From Sordaria brevicollis (Eukaryota; Ascomycota; Sordariomycetes; Sordariales; Sordariaceae): a DNA stretch of 64,000 bases. Position numbers and translations under genes: made by a program. Positions 1 through 9,608 of the stretch are shown here, in pieces. The DNA is taken from NCBI GenBank assembly GCA_033439795.1, contig JAUTDP010000014.1, forward strand, positions 1,488,001-1,552,000, in the 5' to 3' direction. A model generated the notes under the pieces. That model ran no database searches. It worked only from the letters and a program-made list of their open reading frames with translations, and was not told the origin of the DNA. Numbering within the stretch: position 1 is the first letter of the stretch; the number at the start of each line of letters is the position of its first letter.

Positions 1-164
1 CTGCGTTTCCCTCCACCAGACACTCCATGGTCTCCAACGTTAACCCAACTTCTTCTCGACGCTCTTCTCCTAAGGCCACTCAAACGACGAAAATTCCAAG
101 CATCGTATTCACCTCGAGTTAGACAACCCTACGACACTGAACTTGAACGATTATATCATCGACC

Positions 165-1405
165 ATGACACGCCCCCGAAAATCACCTATCCTTCTCCTC
201 GATGGCACCGGTGTAGTCCCCTCCCGCATTGCCCGCCGACTTTTCTTCTCGTCCTCATCCGACGAGCACCCCTTGCTTATCGCCTCCACCCCCGGGCTGG
301 ACCCCAATGGCGTGAAGTTCGACCTCTACGATCCGACCACTTGGGAGAACCCCTTCATTCGTGCTCAGGAGCTATTTGGAAGAGGCTCAGAAATGGAAAG
401 CGATGATATGAAGGTCAAGGTTGGATCGAGCCTCAAAGACACGATGGAGGAGAGTACCACCTCGATGGATGGGGAGGGTGAGACAACGCCTGGGTCTACG
501 ATGGACGTCGACATGCAACCTTCTTCGACAAAAGCGAGCGCCCATCAAAAGACCGACGACAGCCCCGTTATGATCCACTCAGTCTACCTCACAGCTCCCA
601 ACAACCCACCTTCCAATGCCCACCAACATTCGCATTCCTCCCGCACGTCGACCCTCGCCTCGTACGAACAACAACAAAGAGCCCCCTCTCCCTCTCCGTC
701 CCAGCAAGCATCGCTTCTCATGCAATTCATTGACTACGCCCGCCAAAAGCACGGCACGCGCCGCTTCGTCCTACAATCCGCCAGCGCTATGGAGCCCGGC
801 GGCTTTGCTCTGGGCCGAGTACACGCGCACCTCCGGGAGCTCGGGCAGAGAGGGGAGGTAGAGTGGGCGGTACTGAGGCCAACCTGGTGTCAGCAGGATT
901 TTGAACAGCCTTGCCATGTCAAGAGTATCAAGGAGGAAAACAAGCTGTACTCGGCGACCAGCAATGGCAAGATTCCGTGGGTGTCGGCGGACGACATCGC
1001 GGCGGTGGCGGTGCAGGCGTTGACGAGGGAGGATGCGCCGAACACGGAGTATTTGGTTTTGGGACCGGAGTTGTTGGGGTATAATGATGTGAGTTGAACT
1101 TCTGCATTTCTGTTGTATGAAATAAATAAGATACTGACGATCGTGTCATTCTACAGATCGCAAACACCCTTTCCTCCGTCCTCGGCCGCAAAATTGTTCA
1201 TGTCGACATCAGCAATCCCGCCCTTGAGCGTCGTCATCAGTCATTTGGTTGCTCAGAAGAGCACTCGCGCTTAATGAGCTCGTTGGACACGGCAATCAAG
1301 TATGGAATGGAAAACAGGACAAACGATGTGGTTCTCAGTATGACTGGGAACAAACCGAAGAGTTTCCGCGAGTATGCTGAGAGTGTCAAGGAGATCTGGG
1401 TCTAG
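165..1405 (+). CDS. Festuclavine synthase/EasG-like NAD(P)-binding oxidoreductase (NmrA-like)
   Basis: Two exons, 165-1088 and 1157-1405, give 390 residues. The intron 1089-1156 has GTGAGT, an ACTGAC branch and CTACAG. The protein belongs by recognition to the atypical short-chain dehydrogenase family that includes fungal festuclavine synthase and agroclavine dehydrogenase. What can be seen: an N-terminal beta strand and degenerate nucleotide loop (ILLLDGTG, residues 9-16), a YDPTTWENPF segment, FVLQSASAMEPGG, the stretch ALRPTW-type (AVLRPTWCQQ), GKIPWVSADDIAAVAVQAL, EYLVLGPELLGYND and a C-terminal SMTGNKPKSFREYAE. These follow the family order. A serine/threonine/glutamine-rich insertion of roughly 90 residues (about 80-180) interrupts the Rossmann core. 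No prenyltransferase or other ergot-alkaloid gene is seen nearby, so the substrate is unknown. The ATG at 165 is the first in frame. Confidence 0.8.
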
Positions 1406-1710
1406 ATTGAGCAAACATGGCAGGAAAGGAAGAGAAAACCAGAGTGAGATATGATACGGTTGACACTCCGCCTGAGCCTCTTCTGTAACCTTCAGGATGT
1501 TTCTGTTCAAAGTAGGCAGAAGCCAGGGGGACATTGCGTGCCACACTGCGAGTATATGGAACTTTGAACTTCTTGAACCGTGGTTATCCAATCCCATTAA
1601 CTGATTACCCGAAAAAAATCCCAAACCCAGCGCCTTATCAAACATGGTATCTCTGCATTTCCTTTCGTCTGAATTCATCCTTCTTTTATACCTCATCTCA
1701 TTCACTGCGT
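1406..1710. other. Convergent 3' intergenic stretch
   Basis: About 300 bases lie between the stop codons of two converging genes. No gene or repeat is supported; it should hold both 3' UTRs. Confidence 0.6.
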
Positions 1711-2488
1711 CTATGCGATAGAATTATAAGCGTTGACGGCGGCAGTGACGGTCTTTCTGAGTTCCTGGAAGTTGGATTCAATATCCGCGTTACCCTTGCC
1801 CTCGCATTGTCCGACAAAGAAGATCCCAAGAGCCTGCCATTATCAGATGTGTTAATAACCTCCTCTAATCCGCACATTAAATCCGTACAACAAGGAAGAG
1901 AGAGAAAGCTTACGTCATATCGAACTTCAACCTGCCGGAGAACAGCTTGCACAGGCTGGCCGATAATTGGAACCGTACTAAACAAGCCCGCCTTTCCAAT
2001 AAGGATGTTCATCAACTGCTGATTGACACGGGTAAACTGCTTGTAGGAAGTGGTGATGTCGCTGCACCCGGCTTCGTCAAAGACCGTCTCACCCTCCCCG
2101 TACTTGTTGGCGAAAGCATCGGCGGCGTTGATGATCTCGGTGAAGCCCTGAATGATTGCCTATATTTATAGCGTCTCGTCAGCAATTTGATCAGGTCCCA
2201 GCAAACAAACAAGATGTTCACATGCCCAACGCAAAAGGTAAGATCCAAACATACAGGGAAAGGTCCTTGGCCGACGATAATTAAAGGGCCATTAAGAATG
2301 CTGATTTGTTGTGCCGGGGACTGAAGAGCCTGTGCTTTCCTTGAGAGGTCGCCTACGATATTGACGGATTCTTCAACGGTCGTGGCGCGGGTGGTGAGCT
2401 CGACAGTTGCGGGCTGAGAAGAAACAGGCGCGGCGATGGCGACGCTGGAGAGTGTGGTGGCGAGAGCGGAGATGAGTAAGAAACGCAT
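1711..2488 (-). CDS. Small secreted protein, array copy 1
   Basis: Three exons on the minus strand, 2255-2488, 1914-2159 and 1711-1833, encode 200 residues; both introns are in phase 0 (GTATGT..TATAG and GTAAGC..GGCAG). Residues 1-20 form a signal peptide (MRFLLISALATTLSSVAIAA). The mature part is predicted mostly helical, with the segments QISILNGPLIIVGQGPFP and MNILIGKAGLFSTVPIIGQP. Cysteines stand at 110 (exon 2) and 170 (tenth residue of exon 3) and may pair. It is clearly related to the genes ending near 3701, 5596 and 8114. The layout recalls fungal UVI-1-like or HsbA-like secreted proteins, but that link is from memory and weak. The function is unknown; a role in wall or surface biology is only a guess. 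A TATATAAG box lies 164 nt before the ATG. Confidence 0.82.
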
Positions 2489-3700
2489 TTTGACTGATGA
2501 GTTCTGGTTGAAAAGTTGTGGCGGTGAAGAGGAAATTTGAAAGGTGAGTTGAAATGATCAGTTAATGATGAAGCTGTTGTTGGCGTTGACGATGAAGATG
2601 AAGTGATGAACGAAAGGAACATAACCACAAAAAAACGGTTTGAGAGATGAACTTATATACACATTTCATACTCAACCTTACCGACCCACGCATTGCCTTT
2701 CTTTTACCTCGAGTTCTCCCATCACCATCATCATTAACCTAAAACGCTCAGGTCAATAGCGTGGGAGCCTCAAACGACGATCTAAATCTTACCGCTATTT
2801 CCTTCTTCACCTCCTTCGATTCACTACACGGTCACCATCGTCGTCACCTCGAACTAAAGAGATCTGCGGTTTTGCCAAGGGATATAGTCCGGTGACTGTA
2901 GCTGTGCTAGCCATGCTAGCTGTTTTGGCTTCGTTTTCACACAGTGAGTCTACCGCTTATCGGATTCGATATGGTTCTTGCTCGACCAATCGCACTGCTA
3001 GATTGTTCTCAGACAAGACCTCAATCGCGCTTCATCTTACCAGCAGATGGATTCAAACTACCTAAATATCAGGATCTTGACGCAAGTTGGGTATAACCGG
3101 ATCGGCAGCGAGAAGGCGGTGCTGTACTTGCATGTAGGTCTTTTGCGGCTGAAAAGATCGACACCCTTTTGGCTTTGTAATCCACACGGGATCGCCCCTG
3201 GATGTACGTGGGTTGCCACGTGGAGTGCAGGTGGACTGGGGTTCGAGTAACTCCGGTCAGTGTGTGATCACCGCTAGGGGGTAGTCTGCGCCTACCTCTA
3301 TGGAATCGACCCGGAGCGGAGGGAAGGGAGCGAGACGGGGGGAAGACAGTAGCTACAGGTATGCTTTCCGCACTCCCTTCCGTGCTGGATGCTTGGTCTT
3401 GGGCGGGCAAGGTACCTAAGCTCGTTGCACCTTTTTCGGTTTTTGGCCCCTTGCTTCGTTTAGACGGCCCCGACTATAGGGAGTACTAATCTTGTCGTTT
3501 TCTTTTGGGGTTGTAGGAAGTGGACGTATGTATTGGCTCTCGACTCTGTACAATATCATGCGACTTGGTGGTTCAAACATGACGGCCGGATGGGCAATCT
3601 CGTTACGCTTTGGAAGGAGTGATAGGCAAATCAAGTTTATGTTATGAGATTAATTAAAGGTAGAATCAACTCTGCGCTCCTTCAGTCGAGGTCGCACCAC
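2489..3700. other. Intergenic, upstream of array copy 1
   Basis: No supported gene. The part nearest 2489 is the leader and promoter of array copy 1; the rest separates two same-strand genes. Short open frames here have no homology I recognise and no splice pattern. Confidence 0.55.
2652..2659 (-). promoter_or_regulatory. TATA-like box of array copy 1
   Basis: On the minus strand the sequence reads TATATAAG, 164 nt before the start codon at 2488. The other three array members have a similar element at nearly the same distance. Confidence 0.5.
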
Positions 3701-4598
3701 TTATTCCGCCTTGCACCATGGCAAATCCCCAGCCTCGTCACTACGGACATGGACAGACGAGGAATTTAACAGTTTTCCCAAGCTCTCGTATCCTTCACGA
3801 AGATCCTTGCATTCAGCTTCAACAATCTTAGCAAGCGTTCCTCTGCACTCCGGAGCAGCGATGACCAGCAATTCCTGCGAGAGGTAATCAATTGTTAATT
3901 AATCATCGTCCAAGGCCAGTAAATGGTTGAGGAAGGTCAAGGTGTGCAGGATTTCTTTGTTTCGCCGCTGATCAAACTTACTCGCAGTAGTCCTAGGACC
4001 TCAAGGATATCCGCGCCTTTGAGGATCGAATTTCTTGAAATGACTTTAAAGAGTTCCCACTGAACACGAAGGGGCTCGTTCAATCCCTTGATGACTGTGT
4101 CGCATTCAAGCTCGGTGAGCGGCGTCCACAATGCGCCGCCGCCGTTGGCTTCCGTTGAAAGCTCTTGGGTTGCCGATTCAACGCCATCGGAGAGCAATTC
4201 AAGAATGGCCTTGATTTTGTCCTTCCAAGTTTGTCAATAGTTGTTCGATATCAGCAAGGACTCAAGGAGATTGGCAAACTCACTTTGTCAATCGTGGTAT
4301 CTATTGAATCAACAACGTCGAGCAATGAATCGAGGGGTTGACTCAATATTTGTTTAGCAAGAGCTTGTGACCTATTGAAGACTCTTTCATAGAGCTCGTC
4401 AAGTTTCTGATCAGAAAAAGCAGGAACCGCAGACTGGCCTTGAGGGGCCGGCACTACTGGGATGACGGGGGCGTGAATGTCCGGAACTTCCCACTCTTGG
4501 GAAGGTGTCTCAACTGCACGAGGCACATGCTGGGTTATAGGCTTGGCTGCAACAGCGCGACCCAAAGTGGCAATGGCACAGATGAGTGAGAGACGCAT
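3701..4598 (-). CDS. Small secreted protein, array copy 2 (divergent)
   Basis: Three exons, 4284-4598, 3982-4221 and 3701-3874, give 242 residues. Both introns are phase 0; the first acceptor (GGAAG) is weak, but frame and exon length support it. A signal peptide (MRLSLICAIATLGRAVA) is followed by a proline-rich spacer (DIHAPVIPVVPAP, about 41-53) that the sister copies lack. The helical core then follows. Cysteines sit at residue 40 of exon 2 (position 145) and the tenth residue of exon 3 (position 195), which is the family pattern. Exon 2 has the same length (240 nt) as in the plus-strand copy at 7411. Exon 3 is longer (174 nt) and adds an acidic tail and a further cysteine near the end. 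It is the most diverged member of the array; function unknown. Confidence 0.75.
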
Positions 4599-5595
4599 CT
4601 TGGGAGTTCACAGTTGGTTGAAAAGGTAGAGTGTTGATGTGAGTAGGTGCTTGTAGTGGGAAGTGGAGGGATTCTGAAGCTGGTGAACTTGGCGACGAAA
4701 CCGAAAGGTGTAAAGAGAAGAAAAGTAAAACCAAATCACAGAACAATCAACAAAGTCTAACATAACCATATATATTCGAAGCCTACCAGACAGGTGCTAA
4801 AACTCCCACGCCGTCTCAAACGTTCTTTGGATTAGTGGTTCCATCTTGTTGAAGGTGTGCCTTACCGCCTTTTCTTCAGCTTTACTTCAGACTGGGGATC
4901 CGCGCTTACCCAAGACCATTCTTTGCTGTTTTCGGGACTGGAATCAGATCAACAAGGTTGACTTGAGAATCCCATCTAGACAGTTCCTAGTCTCTCTGAT
5001 TGTCTAATAACTCCGGTACGCGACTCGCCGGGGCTACCCTAGCAAGGCATAGTGGGTGAAGGCAGTTAGTCCGCGAAAGAGGTGCGGGAAGGAGTCCAAC
5101 ATGGGTAGAAGGGAGGCCAAGATTTGATGTCCAGTTGCCAATAAGCTTGCTGGGTAGTTTTCTCCATCACCCCGGACTGCATTGAGAGGTTTGAAAGAGC
5201 GGTAGGATTGTGGCTAAATTGATGGGGAGCTAGTCTTTTTTTTAAAGTAGCATCCTTGTTAAGGACATTGAGATTTTCGCTTTTCGCTTCTATATGGCGG
5301 GGCCAGAGATATGGATTTCTCCTTTAACTAAATCCTTAAGAGCTTGTCTGCATTGCTTGTATTGACCACAAGTGTCAATCTTAGGACCGCTGTAGAACAA
5401 CTCTTCGCTTAAAGTGGGCGACACGGAAAAACATTGTCGCTGACTCGCTCACATTCCCGAGGCCTCATTTACCATTGCACAAGCTGTGTGGATAACTAGA
5501 GGTAAGGTATGGACTAAATAGAACAGCTGCTCAAGAAACGATGAGCGACTCTCTCATGTTATTAAGCATATGAACGCCGCATGATATGGCCTATT
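4599..5595. other. Intergenic, upstream of array copy 2
   Basis: No gene supported. Holds the leader and promoter of array copy 2 and the 3' flank of array copy 3. Confidence 0.55.
4767..4774 (-). promoter_or_regulatory. TATA-like box of array copy 2
   Basis: Minus-strand TATATATG, 169 nt before the ATG at 4598; it matches the spacing in the other array members. Confidence 0.45.
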
Positions 5596-6314
5596 CTAAG
5601 GATTTTGTGTGAAGGCAAACCATTCATCGATCTCTTTGAATGATGCCTTGAGCCGTGACTGGCCGGACTTGATACTACTGTTAGGCGTGGCCTGAGGACA
5701 ATAGGCAACAAGAGCTGAAGCCCAGTTCTATCATGAGGGGAAGATGTTAGTATGCTCATCCCATCGCAGCGAGTGAAACATTTGGGAATTGACCAAGCTT
5801 ACATCGTACGACTCCTCAACTCTTTGGAGCCGATATTTTAAAGGACCAATATCACGACTACCGCTATCCCAAAGTGTCTTGTCTTTCTCGATTAGGGCCT
5901 TCAAGGTTGCCTGATTGGCACTGGCAAACGAATCGTATTTTTCCGCAATTGTTGCGCATTCCTCATCCGTGAGAGGCTCCTCGTGCTTTTCATCGTTTGG
6001 GAGGGTGGTTCCGGCTAGTATTTCAACAGCGATATATTCCTCCTCAATTTTCTAATGACGCCATTAGCATATACGGGGTGAAACAAGAGCGCCTGGTAGA
6101 GTTACTTGGTATATGTCGCGATTGACGGAAACCTCATTGTCAGGGCTCAACTTTTGTATGTGGAGCACATCCATGTCATGTGCTTCTTTCGTGAATTCTT
6201 CCAAGTCATCAAGCGTCGTTTGAAAGGGGGGGCGCGAGCCGCAAGCTGGGCCACAGGCTGGGCTAAGGCAACGCTGCTGAAGGTAGCGAGGGCAGAGATG
6301 GCAGAGAAATGCAT
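5596..6314 (-). pseudogene. Small secreted protein, array copy 3, frameshifted in a C7 tract
   Basis: Exons 6106-6314, 5803-6051 and 5596-5727 reproduce the family plan, with phase-0 introns (GTAACT..CATTAG and GTAAGC..GATAG). Exon 1 is 209 nt where the frame needs 210. The signal peptide (MHFSAISALATFSSVALA) reads in one frame up to a run of seven C (plus-strand G run 6226-6232). The remaining exon 1, exon 2 and exon 3 continue in a frame shifted by one base. Exons 2 and 3 are otherwise clean and keep the two family cysteines, again with one at the tenth residue of exon 3. As written, translation stops after about 55 residues. The gene may be a recent pseudogene, a strain-specific allele, or a homopolymer error in the assembly; the sequence alone cannot decide. 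Confidence 0.75.
6226..6232 (-). repeat. C7 homopolymer at the frameshift
   Basis: Seven G on the plus strand (seven C on the coding strand) mark the point where the signal-peptide frame and the frame of the rest of the gene part by one base. Confidence 0.8.
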
Positions 6315-6470
6315 TATGATGATTGGTGATGTATTCGGAGAGTAGGTAGATAGAACGTGGAATGCGGGGTGTGCCGGTGAATGCAGCTTATCGACCCAGA
6401 GACGACGGTGGTGAAAACATATAGCAGAAAGTGGAAGTAAAAGTGCTGTGCACTCCAGGCTGTTGAGGTT

Positions 6471-6478
6471 GTTATATA
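6471..6478 (-). promoter_or_regulatory. TATA-like box of array copy 3
   Basis: Minus-strand TATATAAC, 157 nt before the ATG at 6314. The promoter looks intact although the gene is frameshifted. Confidence 0.45.
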
Positions 6479-7263
6479 CCCGAGGTTCGATGAAGTCACA
6501 CGGAAAACTCCAAGGCATTTTTTGCCATTTGTTACTCCCGTATTGACTCTGTCCGAGTCAGCAGAATAGCTTCATCCGATATCGCAACTATAATTACTCC
6601 GACGGCGACGATGGGAAGATGATTTTGTCACAGTCCACTGGTCCGGGGTCTATCAACCCCGGCCCTCGATCTGTTAATGAGATCGACGATTAGCGCATGC
6701 AAGATCAAAAACCCGGGGGCCTCTTTCAGGGACTGTGTTCATTCAGCCGCACTGCGCTAGTTATTCCGTGGAGCAAAGCGGACCGTGGTGACGGTGATCC
6801 TGATGCTCACCGCCAGCAAAGGGAGGTGAGCACACGGCAAGAGTCAAGTGTCGTGAGGTGAGTTGTTCCATTGTCGTTCAGTTTAAGGAATGGCTGGACT
6901 ACTTTGACCAAGCTGAAGGCCTTGACACTAACAAGATTGGGAATGGTCCCTGTAGATCACCCGCCTAGCGGCAAGCTGCCCCTGTCGTGTCCTTTTCTTG
7001 CCACTTCCTCACCTCCATATCACATGAAACACCATGGGACGAACCTTGATGGACATCATCGCGTCTTTTCCCGTGTTGAAACCACGCCGACTACACAATG
7101 GCTCTCCGATCCACTGTGCTGGCATTCCATCAACTCAGCCGCAAGTCAGTCTTGGCTGTCGATCATCATCCTGAACTCCGGACTCCGACACCATGGATGG
7201 AGGCACTACCGGTATGATCTCTTCACCATGTTCATCTCCCTTGGTGAACTCGAGAATTACAAA

Positions 7264-7271
7264 CATATAAC
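7264..7271 (+). promoter_or_regulatory. TATA-like box of array copy 4
   Basis: CATATAAC, 140 nt before the ATG at 7411; same spacing class as in the other array members. Confidence 0.45.
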
Positions 7272-7410
7272 ATCCAGCTTCTACCGCCCTAGGGATATAT
7301 TTCTCTTTCGCTATTGACATCAACATCATCACATCCATCAACACTCCAACACACGCCTGAGGCCTTTTACATCCCGTTCCCCTCTTCTTAACCCACAAAC
7401 ACAACTTAAA

Positions 7411-8114
7411 ATGCGTTTCTCACTCATCGCCGCGATTGCCTCCTTCGGCAGCGTCATGGCCCAGCCAGTGACTCGCGCTGTCACTGATCAGCAGGTCACT
7501 GACGGCTTGAAACTCCTTACGGACAAGGCACGAGCCCTTCAAGAACCTGCCCAGTCCATCACCATCATCAATGCTCCTCTCATAGTCATTGGCCAGGGAC
7601 CCTTCCCTGTAAGTATTTCACCTGTTGTAGAAGTAACTTGCTTCGTTGCCCAGAACTAACAGAATGCAGAGGATAATTGTAGGCCATAATGACATTGTGT
7701 CGACGAGCACCGCATTGATTTCACAATTCCCCGGCACTGAGCCATTTGGTGATAAATGCGCGGCCATCACCACTTCTTTCAAGGAGTTTGTTCGCGTCAA
7801 CCAGGCCTACCTCAACATCCTCATTGGCAAGGCGGGGCTTCTCACCCAGGCTCCGTTCATCGGCCAGCCCATGGCGACTTCGCTCAGACAAGTTGAGAGT
7901 GTCTACGATGTGAGTTCTGTTTTTCATGGATCTTGGCTACCGAAAGTTGGTCATAAATGAATCTTAACCTGACATGTCACATCGCATGTAGGAGATCAGC
8001 ATCACCCTCATCAACCTTTGCGAATCCACGGCTACGGGCCTTTCGGCCGATGCCAACAGCCTCGGCAGCACCCTGGATCTTGCTATCCAGAAGTACGAGA
8101 ACCTCAGCGTCTAA
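7411..8114 (+). CDS. Small secreted protein, array copy 4
   Basis: Exons 7411-7608, 7670-7909 and 7992-8114 encode 186 residues, with phase-0 introns (GTAAGT..TGCAG and GTGAGT..TGTAG). The signal peptide is MRFSLIAAIASFGSVMA. The core motifs SITIINAPLIVIGQGPFP and LNILIGKAGLLTQAPFIGQP match copy 1 almost residue for residue. Cysteines at 96 and 156 are 60 residues apart, exactly as in copy 1, and exon 3 is 123 nt in both. It is the only plus-strand member and stands head-to-head with the frameshifted copy 3. Secretion is inferred from the signal peptide; no catalytic motif is visible. Confidence 0.85.
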
Positions 8115-9608
8115 GTACAGACCCATGGTGGCGGAAATTAAAGCACCAGACGAGGTGCTACATAATGCAGATGCTTCACGGGGCGAGGGCGCACAACTCC
8201 CTCGCCAGATCAGCATGAACAGACGTAACGAATATGAGTTGGGAGACTAGGGCGTGGATCTTATGGGTTTAGGAACGGTTTACTTGGGATAACAGATGTG
8301 GCACATAAGTAGCGCTTGTTTTTGGTTGGAGGAATGGTAATCTACCTAATGCAATCTACACGATACCTTGAACACTTTCGGCCCATGACACTTCGACTAC
8401 CATACACGTTACCTTTCGATCAGGCTCTGTGACGAAAGTAGAATCACAACTGAAACTCCTCAAGACACTGCGTCTAGAAAAGCCCAAACATGTGGACAAG
8501 ACCATCATCAAGTCAATCAAACCTCCCACGGTACCACCTTCTTAAGCGAACCCCAATAGGTATCGACCTACACGGTAGGAGAGGGTGGAAGAGAAGCCTT
8601 GGCAAGCCCATCACCCTCGAGTAACCATGGCCATCCACATACTAAAAATCCCAACCAAGGCACTCGATCACAACCTCCTAACCACGACCCAGAACTTGTT
8701 GAAGTTTAATGCAGTACGAGTTACATCTACTACACTTATTTTCAATGTGTTTCTCTTCCTCTGTTTTGGGAAGTTTCCAGCACAGTTGATTTTTCTCCCG
8801 CGAAGATGTCCACCTTCTTCACCAATTGCTTTTCACCATGCGCGAGTACTTCAGTGATGGACCCCTAATCTAGTAAAGAATGGGTGGGTCGTCGAGGGTT
8901 TTCAAATGTTCTGGTTCTTATTTCAAACTTGTTGGATTTAAAGGCGAATGAAAGGCGCCTGATATGAGAGACATGCCGAAGGGTAGTCACGAACTTGATA
9001 TTGCAGCTGATCAATGGAATTGTATCCGATATATTCAGGACAAGTACAATTAAAATACAGAAGCAGCTCGCTAGAAATTTCGCACCTTGCGTGTGCTAGT
9101 GACCATGGATCAACACCCCGTCGGACTTCGAGCGACATCCTTTTAGCAAACAGTGATTTCTTCTGTACGCTATCAACGTCAACAAATGATACTCATACAC
9201 TCCGTCACGAACCAGCAAAATCGTACAACACACGCTTCTAGAGCCAAATCAAAGTGTAGGTACCACACAAGAAGACGTCTTGGGAAACATCATGTGAGAT
9301 GAGAGAGAAGAAATTACTACTTTTTTGTCCATTTGACCTCGCTCCTATTCCGTTCCATGTCTAAGAACTCAAACGCCAAACATGCTGCGAAGAAGAAACT
9401 TTGACCGTGGCCACCCTAAAAGTTTGCAAAAGAAGAGAGAGAAAAACAAGAACTCCAAGATGCAATGTGTGGAGAGAGAAGAGGTAAGGCCCCCTAGGAC
9501 AGAATGAAGAAAACAGAAGAGAAGAGAAACAGCCCCTCCACCTAAAAAAAATTACACGCTCTCTCACAGCCGCAGGACCTATCAGCCAAAGCAATGAAGA
9601 GCCTCCTC
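8115..9608. other. Intergenic, convergent
   Basis: About 1.5 kb between converging genes (array copy 4 and the mitochondrial carrier). It includes their 3' UTRs; no further gene, RNA or repeat is supported. Confidence 0.5.

Larger units (their letters stand above)
6315..7410. other. Divergent promoter region of array copies 3 and 4
   Basis: About 1.1 kb between two divergent family members. Both TATA-like boxes lie here; no gene is supported. Confidence 0.6.
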
